Shown piece after piece: positions 1-7,333 of a stretch of DNA of 32,086 nucleotides. Position 1 is the stretch's first letter, and every line of letters starts with the position of its first letter. The DNA is from CBDTTW01 sp965363675 (GTDB lineage Bacteria > Bacteroidota > Rhodothermia > Rhodothermales > DASSAV01): positions 1-32,086 of the forward strand of contig CBDTTW010000013.1 in the NCBI GenBank assembly GCA_965363675.1. The letters are read 5' to 3'. Under the pieces are notes generated by a model. The model saw only the letters and a program-made list of their open reading frames with translations, was not told the DNA's origin and searched no databases. A program made the translations under genes and the position numbers.

Positions 1-1326
1 CGCCGAGTCGCCCTCGACCAGGAACAGCTCGCTCTCGGCGGGGTCCTTCGAGGCGCAGTCGGCGAGCTTGCCGGGCAAACCGCCGCCCGAGAAGGCGCCT
101 TTGCGCTGCACCAGCTCGCGCGCCTTGCGGGCCGCCGCGCGCGCCTGCGCCGCCAGCACCACCTTATCCACGATGCGGCGCGCCTCGCGCGGGTGGTCTT
201 CGAGCCACTGCCCGAACCGCTCGTTGATGAGCGACTCGACGAGCCCCTGCACCTCCGAGTTGCCCAGCTTGGTCTTGGTCTGCCCCTCGAACTGCGGCTC
301 GGCGACCTTCACCGAGAGCACCGCCGTCAGGCCCTCCCGGAAGTCCTCGCCCGAAAAGTCCAGCTTGGCGTTCTTGAGCAGGTTGTTGCGCTCGGCGTAC
401 AGCTTCAGCGAGCGCGTCAGGCCGCGCCGGAACCCCGAGACGTGCGTGCCGCCTTCGTGCGTGTTGATGTTGTTCACGAAGGAAAGCACGTTCTCCGAAT
501 AGCCGTCGTTGTACCGAAGCGCCAGCTCCATCGGCACCTCGGCCTCCTCGTCGGCGATGTAGATGATGTCCTCCAGGATCGGCGTGCGCGCCTCGTCGAG
601 GTAGGCCACGAACTCGCTGATACCGCCCTCGAAGTGGTACTCCTCGCGGCGCAAAGCCTCGTCCTCTTCGCGGCGGTCTTCGAGCACGATGTACACCTGG
701 CGGTTGAGGTAGGCCAGCTCGCGCAGGCGCTCCGAGAGCGTGTCGAAGCGGTACTCCGACGCCTGGAAGATCGAGAGGTCCGGCCAGAACTGCACCGTCG
801 TGCCGGTCGGCTCGTCCGGCTCCAGGTCGCGCAGGCGCGCCACGGGGGCCACGGGCTTGCCGCAGGCGTACTCCTGCCGCCACTCGGCGCCGTCGCGCCG
901 CACCGTCGCCACGAGGCGGCTCGACAGGGCGTTGACGCACGAGACGCCCACGCCGTGCAGCCCGCCCGACACCTTGTACGTGTTCTTGTCGAACTTGCCG
1001 CCCGCATGCAGGGTCGTCATGACGACTTCGAGCGCCGAGCGCTTTTCCTGCGGGTGCAAGTCCACCGGGATGCCGCGCCCGTCGTCGACGACGGTTACCG
1101 AGCCGTCTTCGTGGATCGACACGTCGATCCGGGAACAGTAGCCGGCCAGGGCTTCGTCGATGGAGTTATCGACCACCTCGTAGACCAGGTGGTGCAGCCC
1201 ACGGATGCCGATGTCGCCGATGTACATGGCGGGGCGCTTGCGGACGGCGTCCAGCCCTTCGAGAACCTGGATGCTGGAGGCGCCGTAGCCGTTCGTGGCG
1301 ACGGCGGGGGCCTGGGGATCGCTCAT
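1..1326 (-). CDS. gyrB: DNA gyrase subunit B, N-terminal 442 residues (runs off window)
   Basis: ATPase subunit of DNA gyrase, which with GyrA introduces negative supercoils ahead of replication and transcription. The visible part has the GHKL ATPase fold: the catalytic Glu is residue 50 in YEVVDNS, the ATP-lid residues are DDGRG at 81-85 and the glycine-rich GLHGVG is at 122-127. The transducer domain follows, and the last visible residues EGDSA (438-442) are the start of the TOPRIM metal-binding motif. The C-terminal part lies beyond base 1. The ATG at 1326 is preceded by an AGGAG three bases upstream and matches the usual GyrB N-terminus. ParE is the main alternative, but the sequence after the ATP lid reads as ordinary GyrB. 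The gene is alone on its strand behind a 144-base gap that holds a putative promoter. Confidence 0.96.
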   Translation of the reverse strand, partial: MSDPQAPAVATNGYGASSIQVLEGLDAVRKRPAMYIGDIGIRGLHHLVYEVVDNSIDEALAGYCSRIDVSIHEDGSVTVVDDGRGIPVDLHPQEKRSALEVVMTTLHAGGKFDKNTYKVSGGLHGVGVSCVNALSSRLVATVRRDGAEWRQEYACGKPVAPVARLRDLEPDEPTGTTVQFWPDLSIFQASEYRFDTLSERLRELAYLNRQVYIVLEDRREEDEALRREEYHFEGGISEFVAYLDEARTPILEDIIYIADEEAEVPMELALRYNDGYSENVLSFVNNINTHEGGTHVSGFRRGLTRSLKLYAERNNLLKNAKLDFSGEDFREGLTAVLSVKVAEPQFEGQTKTKLGNSEVQGLVESLINERFGQWLEDHPREARRIVDKVVLAAQARAAARKARELVQRKGAFSGGGLPGKLADCASKDPAESELFLVEGDSA

Positions 1327-1434
1327 GGGCTCCTGAGAAGCGCCTGGCCCGAGGGGGGTTGCGCGCGTGGTAAACGGGAGGAACTGTAACGGAAGTTTAA
1401 CGCCTGCCGACGGGGCATGTTCTATTCGGGCGCG

Positions 1435-1444
1435 GCCAAGATAC
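1435..1444 (-). promoter_or_regulatory. Putative promoter -10 element of gyrB (GTATCTTGGC)
   Basis: On the minus strand the ten bases GTATCTTGGC lie 108 bases upstream of the gyrB ATG, just past the end of the preceding gene. The identical ten bases occur upstream of recF, and GTATCTT recurs upstream of rpmH. TATCTTGG resembles the TAnnTTTG -7 element of Bacteroidota promoters (five of six fixed positions). I see no convincing -33/-35 element, so this is an inference from recurrence. Confidence 0.35.
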
Positions 1445-1470
1445 GAAATGCGCCCTGCGGCGGTCGGCGC

Positions 1471-1992
1471 TCATCCGCGCGCGGCAGGCCCTGCCGCGCG
1501 CACGAAGGCGCGCAGCCGTTGCAGCAGGGCGGAGCCGGCCGCCGTGAGCAGGCCGGGGTCGGCGCCCTCGGCCAGGGCGAACCCGTGCAGGGTGCGCACT
1601 TCCTCCAGCAGATCCGGGCCGGCGGCCGGGTACAGGCTGAGCAGGCGCTGATGCACGCCGTGCAGGAGCGCCGCCAGGCGGCCCGCCGAAAACGCCGCGT
1701 CGGCGGCGGCCGTCATGGCGGCGGCCCCGTCCGCGCCGAGGCGGGCGCGGCGCACCTCGGCCAGGGCGCGGTGCACGAGCACCTCTTCCAGGTCGGCGGC
1801 GGCGCCCTCCAAAAAGGCGAACGCCTCGGCCGGCGGCTGCACGGCGGCCGGGTCGCGGCCCGCCTTGCGCTCGCGGTAGCCGTGCGTCCAGTCGAGGGCC
1901 GCCGCGAGCGTCGCCATCAGCGCCGCCGCATGGAGCGCGCGCGCCTCGTCGGGGGCCGGCAGGGCCGAGCTGCTTTCGTCGGAATGCCGCAT
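1471..1992 (-). CDS. Unrecognised alpha-helical protein, 173 aa
   Basis: I do not recognise this protein. It is rich in Ala, Leu and Arg and looks all-helical, with no signal peptide or membrane segment and no catalytic motif I can name. A hydrophobic stretch with LDWTHGYRERKAGRDP (about residues 33-48) is the most distinctive part. The opposite strand is also open here (1417-2016), as often happens in GC-rich DNA; I prefer the minus frame because it lies in line with its neighbours, starts with ATG and encodes plausible amphipathic helices, while the plus frame is Arg/Gly-rich without pattern. The last codons contain a perfect 12-base inverted repeat. It lies between a terminated CBS gene and gyrB, so it is probably its own transcription unit. 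Confidence 0.55.
   Translation of the reverse strand: MRHSDESSSALPAPDEARALHAAALMATLAAALDWTHGYRERKAGRDPAAVQPPAEAFAFLEGAAADLEEVLVHRALAEVRRARLGADGAAAMTAAADAAFSAGRLAALLHGVHQRLLSLYPAAGPDLLEEVRTLHGFALAEGADPGLLTAAGSALLQRLRAFVRAAGPAARG
1477..1501. repeat. Perfect 12-bp inverted repeat at the 3' end of the unknown gene
   Basis: Bases 1477-1488 and 1490-1501 are perfect reverse complements around a single central base. The repeat covers the last codons of the 173-aa gene (AGPAARG). As RNA it would fold into a very stable GC stem with a minimal loop, but no T-run follows on either strand, so it is not a standard intrinsic terminator. It could pause or stop transcription before the gyrB promoter region. 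Confidence 0.5.
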
Positions 1993-2024
1993 ACGCGGGG
2001 GGTCAGGGTAGATTGAGGAGCAAC

Positions 2025-2050
2025 AAAAAGGGGCCTGCCGGAGGCCCCTT
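2025..2050 (-). terminator. Intrinsic terminator after the CBS-domain gene
   Basis: On the minus strand, a 9-bp perfect stem (AAGGGGCCT / AGGCCCCTT) with a 5-base loop is followed directly by TTTGTTG. It lies 32 bases beyond the stop codon of the CBS gene that ends at 2082. This is the clearest rho-independent terminator in the window. Confidence 0.85.
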
Positions 2051-2081
2051 CTCGAAACGTCTGCCGCAAGGCGCGGCGGGG

Positions 2082-2747
2082 TCAGACCTCCAGGTAGCGC
2101 ATGAACTCCTGGATGCGGTGCATCAAGTCCTCCTCGTCTTCGGTTTCGCCGAAGGAGGCGACCACCTTGTACTCGTAGTGCTCCAGCATGTGCCGGATGC
2201 GCGTCGCGTCCACGACGTTCAGTTTGAGCGTCACGCGGATCACCCCGTCGGCCGACTGCGGAAACTCGGACGCGATAGAGAGGATCTTAACGTCGTTCTG
2301 CTCGATAGTGTGCACCAGGCGCGCCAGCGAGTAGTCGCGCGGCTGCACCTCCAGGGCGAGGATGGCGCCCGATTCCTGCGTCGAGAGCATCCGCGCGAAC
2401 TGGTCGAAGATGTCGTGCCGCCGCACTAGACCCACGTAGCGCCCCGCGTCGTCGGCGATGGGCAGCACCGTCAGGTCGTGCTGCACCATGCTTTTCGTGA
2501 TGTCGAAAACGTGCAGATCCGGCCCGGCGCTCACCGGGCGCGCGCTCACGAGCAACCCCAGCTCCACCTCGGGGCTGAAGGCGTCGAGAAGCTGGTCTTC
2601 GGACATCAGCCCGACGAGTATGCCGTGGTCGTCTACGACGGGCAAATGCCGCACCCGCAACTCCATCATGAGGCCGAGCGCATGCTCCACCGTATCGCTG
2701 GGCTTCAAGGGTGGCGTTGACCGGCTCATCAAATCGACAACAGTCAT
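2082..2747 (-). CDS. CBS-domain pair protein with C-terminal ACT-like domain, 221 aa
   Basis: Probable cytosolic ligand sensor. Two CBS motifs are visible, residues 1-58 (MTVVDLMSRS, later RHLPVVDDHGILVGLMS) and 62-118 (LTVLPIADDAGRYVGLVRR); such pairs form a Bateman module that binds adenosine nucleotides. Residues about 127-200 look like an ACT-type beta-alpha-beta fold. This CBS-CBS-ACT arrangement of about 220 residues is common in Bacteroidota, where the target is usually unknown. The ATG at 2747 has AGGTGGAG two bases upstream. The gene has its own terminator downstream (2025-2050). Upstream is a 213-base gap after hflX with a small hairpin (GCCGC-ACA-GCGGC) in the likely leader. Confidence 0.85.
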   Translation of the reverse strand: MTVVDLMSRSTPPLKPSDTVEHALGLMMELRVRHLPVVDDHGILVGLMSEDQLLDAFSPEVELGLLVSARPVSAGPDLHVFDITKSMVQHDLTVLPIADDAGRYVGLVRRHDIFDQFARMLSTQESGAILALEVQPRDYSLARLVHTIEQNDVKILSIASEFPQSADGVIRVTLKLNVVDATRIRHMLEHYEYKVVASFGETEDEEDLMHRIQEFMRYLEV

Positions 2748-2960
2748 GGCTCCACCTGCATGTAAAGGCCGCTGTGCGGCTCCTGTGATCTCATTCGTTT
2801 ACCCCTTCAAAACCTGCAATACTTATGCCGCAGAGCCGCTCCCGGCCCGCCGGAGGGTCCTTTATTTGAGTACGCTCGCGGCGCGGCGGCGCACGGCCCG
2901 CACCTGCGATTATTTAGCAAAGCGGGGGCTTCCGTTCAAGCCTTTTACAAACCCCTGCCC
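2748..2960. other. 213-base gap between hflX and the CBS gene
   Basis: No gene is supported here. On the minus strand it should hold the end of the hflX transcript and the promoter and leader of the CBS gene. The only structure I can point to is a short GC hairpin near 2763-2780 followed by TTT, 16-33 bases before the CBS start codon, which could be a leader hairpin. Confidence 0.4.
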
Positions 2961-4265
2961 TTATGCGGCAGGCTTGCAGTCCGCGAAGCGGCGCAGCATA
3001 CGGGCCAGGTCGGCGTCGTTCTTACGCGCCGTCCTGAAATGCAGACGCGCCAGCGGCGGCGCCTCCTCGGCCGCCGCTACGTACTCCTCGCTGAGCACGT
3101 CCGCGATGCGGTGGATATGCGCAATGGCCTGGGGCTCAGAGACGGGCACGTAGGCCACCCGCTCCACGAAGTCCTGCTCGATGAGCGCCAGCAGGCGCCG
3201 CTTGAGGTCTTCGAGACCGATGCCGCGCTGCGCCGAGATAAAGGCCGCCTCCGGGTACTCGTCGGCCAGCGCGCCCAGGGCCGCGTGGTCCTCCAGGGCG
3301 TCGATTTTGTTGAAGACGTAGAGCACCGGCCGGTCCTGCACGCCCAGTTCTTCGAGGGTCGTGCGCACGACCTGCATATGCTGCTCGAAGCACGGGTGCG
3401 TTACATCGACCAGGTGCAGCAAGGCATCGCTCTCGCGCACCTCGTCGAGGGTGCTCTTGAACGACTCGATGAGCCGGTGCGGCAGCTTGCGGATGAAGCC
3501 GACCGTGTCCGAGAGCAGGATCTGCTTGTTCTGCTCCAGCGAGACTAGGCGCGTCGTGGCGTCGAGCGTGGCGAACAGGCGGTTCTCGGCCAGCACGTTC
3601 GTGTTCGCCAGGGCGTTCATGAGCGTGGACTTGCCGGCGTTGGTATAGCCGACCAGGGAAACGCGCGTGTGCTCGCTGCGGCCCTTGCGCTGCGTCATGC
3701 GCTGCCGGTCGATGCGCTCCAGCTTGTCCTTGAGCGCGGCGATACGCGCCCCGATGAGCTGGCGGTCCGTCTCGATCTGCGTCTCGCCCGGGCCTTTCGT
3801 CCCGATGCCGCCCTTCTGGCGCGAAAGGTGCGTCCAGTGGCGCGTCAGGCGGGTGCGCAGGTAGTCGAGTTGGGCCAGCTCCACCTGCGTCTTGGCCGTG
3901 GCCGTCTTGGCGCGCCCGGCGAAGATGTCGAGGATGAGGCCCGTCCGGTCGAGCAGCTTGCAGTCCAGCTCGCGTTCGAGGTTGCGAAGCTGCACCGGCG
4001 TCAGGTCATAGTCGAAGATGACCAGGTCCGTCTTGCGCTGCCCGACGAGGGCCTTGATCTCGGCGACCTTGCCTTTGCCGATGAGCGTCGCCGGGGACGT
4101 GTGGCCCACCACCTGCGTCACGCGGTCGGTGGCGACGGCGCCCGCCGTATCGGCCAGCAGTTCGAGTTCGTTGAGCGCGTCTTCCACCTCCCACCGCGAT
4201 GTTTCGGGAGTGACGACGCCGATGAGGATGGCTGATTCGCGGGTAGTTGCCGGGGTGCGCTGCAA
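2961..4265 (-). CDS. hflX: GTPase HflX, ribosome-associated
   Basis: HflX is a translation-factor-class GTPase that binds the 50S subunit and splits stalled or stress-damaged ribosomes. The N-terminal HflX domain (about 12-190) ends in the family signature GGIGTKGPGETQ at 152-163 and a coiled helix pair. The G domain has G1 GYTNAGKST (206-214), G3 DTVGF (253-257), G4 NKID (319-322) and G5 SAQ (344-346). Length 434 is normal. No ATG or GTG gives a full N-terminus: the frame opens after an in-frame TAA and the only credible start is TTG at 4265. The upstream gap holds an inverted repeat and an AT-rich stretch likely to contain the promoter. It is separated by 213 bases from the CBS gene and seems to be transcribed alone. 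Confidence 0.95.
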   Translation of the reverse strand: MQRTPATTRESAILIGVVTPETSRWEVEDALNELELLADTAGAVATDRVTQVVGHTSPATLIGKGKVAEIKALVGQRKTDLVIFDYDLTPVQLRNLERELDCKLLDRTGLILDIFAGRAKTATAKTQVELAQLDYLRTRLTRHWTHLSRQKGGIGTKGPGETQIETDRQLIGARIAALKDKLERIDRQRMTQRKGRSEHTRVSLVGYTNAGKSTLMNALANTNVLAENRLFATLDATTRLVSLEQNKQILLSDTVGFIRKLPHRLIESFKSTLDEVRESDALLHLVDVTHPCFEQHMQVVRTTLEELGVQDRPVLYVFNKIDALEDHAALGALADEYPEAAFISAQRGIGLEDLKRRLLALIEQDFVERVAYVPVSEPQAIAHIHRIADVLSEEYVAAAEEAPPLARLHFRTARKNDADLARMLRRFADCKPAA

Positions 4266-4298
4266 GCAGTTAGGGAGTTGATGAACAGGTCGTTCTGT

Positions 4299-4322
4299 CA
4301 GGTTTTCAGTAAGTTAAACCTG
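4299..4322. repeat. Inverted repeat upstream of hflX
   Basis: CAGGTTT at 4299-4305 and AAACCTG at 4316-4322 are perfect 7-base inverted repeats separated by 10 bases, a spacing that would put both half-sites on one DNA face region. It lies 34-57 bases upstream of the hflX start, next to an AT-rich stretch (about 4315-4350) unusual for this GC-rich sequence. It may be an operator or a leader hairpin. Confidence 0.4.
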
Positions 4323-4410
4323 GATAAATATAAAGCATATATCATACCATACCGGCCTTCGGGGGGCGCCTTTTCGGGCCGGGCCGCCGCAAATGCCCTG
4401 GGGGGCGGGC

Positions 4411-4986
4411 TTATTCCTCCAGCGCCTCCTTCCCGAAAAGCTGCGGCGCGATGACGAACCGGGTGTTCATCCGGTTTTCCATGATCGTCCGGAAGCGCCG
4501 CGCGAGCGCCAGGGGCACCGCGAGTTCGATGCGCCTGCGCTCCTGGGCGGGGGTGACGTAGAAAAACACATAGACGATCTGGCGGCCGCGCTTGCAGCAG
4601 AAGTAGTCCTGCACCTGCGCCCACAGGATGCCCTGGGTGCGGTAGTTGCGGTGCAGCAGGATGCCTGCGTCCGTGATCGTGACGGCGGAGGCCGTCAGGA
4701 CGGAGACCATCCAGAGCAAAGCGCCGAGCAGGTACCCGCCGACGATCTCGGGCGGCAGAACGTAGCCCATCCAGCGCGTCGCCGTGGCGAGCCCGAGCGC
4801 GGCGGCCATAAAGGCCGTCGGCCATACCGGCAGGCTGTCCAGCTCGGGCGGGCGCCAGCGCATGCATACCCGCTTGGTGCGCAGGCGGCGCACGGCGGCC
4901 GCGCCCATGAGCAGCGCCGTCACCCCGGTGAACAGCAGCGCGCACAGCACGTTCAGGTAATACAGTATCTGGGGGGCAAACGTCAT
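4411..4986 (-). CDS. Membrane protein with C-terminal PH-like domain, 191 aa
   Basis: Small inner-membrane protein of unknown function. Hydrophobic segments lie at about residues 8-30, 54-72 and 80-100. After them comes a soluble part with strands AVTITDAGILLHRNYRTQGI, then WAQVQDYF and QIVYVFFYV, resembling the bacterial PH-like (YdbT/DUF304 type) fold in which a membrane-embedded protein carries a small beta domain; this is a resemblance, not a certain call. I chose ATG 4986. A longer frame begins at TTG 5019, immediately after the stop of the BatA-like gene (TGA-TTG), but its added 11 residues look uninformative. It follows the BatA-like gene by 33 bases on the same strand and is probably co-transcribed with it. 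Confidence 0.75.
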   Translation of the reverse strand: MTFAPQILYYLNVLCALLFTGVTALLMGAAAVRRLRTKRVCMRWRPPELDSLPVWPTAFMAAALGLATATRWMGYVLPPEIVGGYLLGALLWMVSVLTASAVTITDAGILLHRNYRTQGILWAQVQDYFCCKRGRQIVYVFFYVTPAQERRRIELAVPLALARRFRTIMENRMNTRFVIAPQLFGKEALEE

Positions 4987-5019
4987 CCCGCGAGCGTCAG
5001 GTGGGCGCGCCGCGCCCAA

Positions 5020-7125
5020 TCAGGTTGGAACCGCTTCGGCGCGCTTGTATTGGGCTAATATCAACTCCGCCGTCAGAAAAAGCAACGACAGCAGCAGGAA
5101 CACGTTCCAGATTTCGACCCCGCCCCGGCGGTCTTTCAAGGCCTTCACAGCCGCGCCGGGCGAGGCCAGATCTCCCGGCTCCACGACGGCGGCCTCGATG
5201 CCGGAGAGGGCCTTCAGGCGCTCGGCGGCTTCGCGGGCGGAAAGCGTGCGCGGGTCGGACTCGCCGGGGGCCAGGTTCACGCTGATGCGCCGCAGCACGC
5301 TGTCGCCCCGGGTCACGTCGTACACGCCGGGGTCCGTGAGCGCCGCGTCGATGCGCACGAGCGTCGCGCCGAACAGGGGCCGCTGCTCGGGCACGAGCTC
5401 CTGCCCCCCCGGCGTGCGCAGGCGCAGCAGCTCGGCTGAGGCGACGGGGACGCGCACCTCGCCGCCGGCGCCCGCCACGATCTGCTCGCCGCCCACCGAG
5501 GCCCCGCCGGCCAGGTACGATACCGCCCGCCGCATGAGCGGCACGAATAGCCCCCGCAGCGGGAAGTCGCTCCACTCGGGGTTCGGCCCCACCGTGAAGA
5601 TCAGCGCGCCCCCCGCCCCGGCGCGCACCTCCTGAAGAAACGGCTGCCCGCCCGAGAGCGCGATCAGGGTGTGCTCGTCGCCGGGGCCGGGCTGGTACGC
5701 GAGCGCCTGCCGGATGTCGGGGCTTTCGAGCGCCGGGGCGCGCCCTTCGAGGCCGCGCTCCAGCACGCCCTCGAACAGGCTGTGCTCCAGGTCGGCCCGC
5801 CCGAAGCGCGCCGCTCCCGCCGCCACGCCCGCCGCGCGGCCTGCCCCGAGGCCCGCCAGCAAGCGGTTGTAGGCGTCGAGCGCCGGCGGCTGCCCCGGAA
5901 AGAACAGCAGCCCGCCGCCGCCGCGCACGTACTCCGCGAGGGCCGCCGCCTCGGCTTCCGAGAGCGCATCCGGCCCGACGAGCGCCGCCACGTCGTACCC
6001 GCCGAGCGCCGCCGACGTGATGACCCCGCGCGTCGTCTCGGTGCGGTAGGCGGCCCCGCCGGCGCGCAGCGCAGCCGAGAGCGCCAGTTGGAGGTACTGT
6101 ACGTTCTCGCCGGAGCCCGCCGCCACCAGCACGCGCTGCTCGGCCGGCACATGCAGGGTAAAGTGGCGCACGTTGTCGAAAAGGAAGCTGTCGTCCTCCA
6201 GCTCGACGCGCCCGGCCAGCCACCCCGTGGCCGGGGGCGTGAACGTGAACGAAACCGTCGTCGGGGCGCCGGGGGCGGCGTCGGCGGTGGCTTGGGCCAC
6301 GCGCTCCGCGCCCACGTACAGCCCGGCGGAGTAGTCCGCAACGGGCGCGCTGCCGTAGTTGACCAGCGTCGCCTCGACGCGCAGCGGCTGCCCTGCCTCC
6401 ACGACGCGGCTCGCTACGCGCACCTCCGTCACGGCCACGTTGGCCTGCACGCGCGCGCCGATGGGGACGAGGTAGACGCGCGCGTCGGGGGGAAGCTGCG
6501 CCTGCACCGAGTCCGCAAAGGCGCTGCGCTGAAAGTCCGAGAGGACGAACACCTCCCGGTTGAGGTGGGCGGCCCGCCCCAGGGCTTCGTTGGCCGCGCG
6601 CAGCAGCCCGGCGATGGTGGCCGAGGCCGTCGTCTCGCGCAAATCGCCGAGGGCTTCGTCTACCGAGCCGCTGTTGCCGTAGAACGCGGCGCGCCCGCCG
6701 GGCATCCCGGCGTGCACCAGGGCCGCCTCGTCGCCCGGCTGCATCTGCGAGGCCAGGCCGCGCGCGGCCGCCACGGCCTGATCCAGGTAGCGCCCGTAGG
6801 CGTCGCGGTGCGTCATCGAGAGCGTGTTGTCCACGACGATGACCGCCGAGGTGCGCGCCGTCCCGGCGAACGCCCCTCCGAAGCCGCCCTCGACGACGGG
6901 CCGGGCAAACGCGAGGGCCAGGCATGCCAGCGCGAGCGTGCGCAAGAGCAGCAGCAGCCATTGCCGCAGGCGCACCCGCTGCATGGTCGTCTTCTGCATC
7001 TCCTGCAAAAAGGCGAGCGAGCTGAACGAGACGGTGCGCGGGCGGCGAAAGTTGAACAGGTGAATGACCAGCGGAATGGCCGCCGCCGCCAGCCCGAGAA
7101 GCAGGAAAGGGTTGAGAAACGTCAT
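5020..7125 (-). CDS. BatA-like protein: double-TM N-terminus, vWA domain, C-terminal TM
   Basis: Membrane-anchored vWA protein of the aerotolerance-related (Bat) type, typical of Bacteroidota. The N-terminal BatA domain is clear: MTFLNPFLLLGLAAAAIPLV, then HLFNFRRPRTVSFSSLAFL and a second hydrophobic helix at about 56-75. A vWA fold follows, with a MIDAS-like D99-N-T-L-S103 (Thr replaces the first Ser of DxSxS) and a strand VFVLSDFQRS at about 192-201. The central part (about 385-440) reads like a glutamine-amidotransferase-like fold (GGYDVAALVGPDALS, GGGGLLFFPG). A final TM helix lies at about 674-692. ATG 7125 restores the family N-terminus; the frame extends to 7275 but the extra residues are not family-like. 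Partners BatB and the MoxR ATPase are not adjacent. It is divergent from uvrA. Confidence 0.88.
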   Translation of the reverse strand: MTFLNPFLLLGLAAAAIPLVIHLFNFRRPRTVSFSSLAFLQEMQKTTMQRVRLRQWLLLLLRTLALACLALAFARPVVEGGFGGAFAGTARTSAVIVVDNTLSMTHRDAYGRYLDQAVAAARGLASQMQPGDEAALVHAGMPGGRAAFYGNSGSVDEALGDLRETTASATIAGLLRAANEALGRAAHLNREVFVLSDFQRSAFADSVQAQLPPDARVYLVPIGARVQANVAVTEVRVASRVVEAGQPLRVEATLVNYGSAPVADYSAGLYVGAERVAQATADAAPGAPTTVSFTFTPPATGWLAGRVELEDDSFLFDNVRHFTLHVPAEQRVLVAAGSGENVQYLQLALSAALRAGGAAYRTETTRGVITSAALGGYDVAALVGPDALSEAEAAALAEYVRGGGGLLFFPGQPPALDAYNRLLAGLGAGRAAGVAAGAARFGRADLEHSLFEGVLERGLEGRAPALESPDIRQALAYQPGPGDEHTLIALSGGQPFLQEVRAGAGGALIFTVGPNPEWSDFPLRGLFVPLMRRAVSYLAGGASVGGEQIVAGAGGEVRVPVASAELLRLRTPGGQELVPEQRPLFGATLVRIDAALTDPGVYDVTRGDSVLRRISVNLAPGESDPRTLSAREAAERLKALSGIEAAVVEPGDLASPGAAVKALKDRRGGVEIWNVFLLLSLLFLTAELILAQYKRAEAVPT

Positions 7126-7333
7126 CGTGTAGAGTCTGCTGCGGGCGCTGAAGGCGCTCCCCCGTTCAGGTACCTCCCCGGCGCCGGCCTGTTCCTCGGC
7201 ATAACGCGCCCGGCCGGCCGCTTCGCATCCGAGGGCACATATGTTATCTGCGCATGGAGTCGCCCGGCCCGGCATCTAAAGAAGCGCCCGAGCGTATAGA
7301 ACGGGTCACCGACCAGACGGGCAGCAACGCGAA
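7126..7333. other. 208-base divergent region between the BatA-like gene and uvrA
   Basis: Must hold promoters for both directions. I see AT-containing stretches near 7237-7250 (CATATGTTATC) and 7291-7296 (TATAGA) that could be -10 elements for uvrA, but no convincing -35 partners and no recognisable LexA-type SOS box. No gene is supported. Confidence 0.35.

Noticed and set aside
164..172. TTATCCACG, one mismatch from a DnaA box
   Set aside because: A single isolated match inside gyrB with no neighbours and no AT-rich unwinding element; not evidence of an origin.
1417..2016. Plus-strand 199-codon frame opposite the unknown 173-aa gene
   Set aside because: Dominated by Gly, Arg and Ala with no predicted structure; the minus frame is more protein-like. 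Confidence is only moderate.
5671..7299. Plus-strand open frame opposite the BatA-like gene
   Set aside because: Composition is that of an antisense frame, while the minus strand has clear BatA and TM features.
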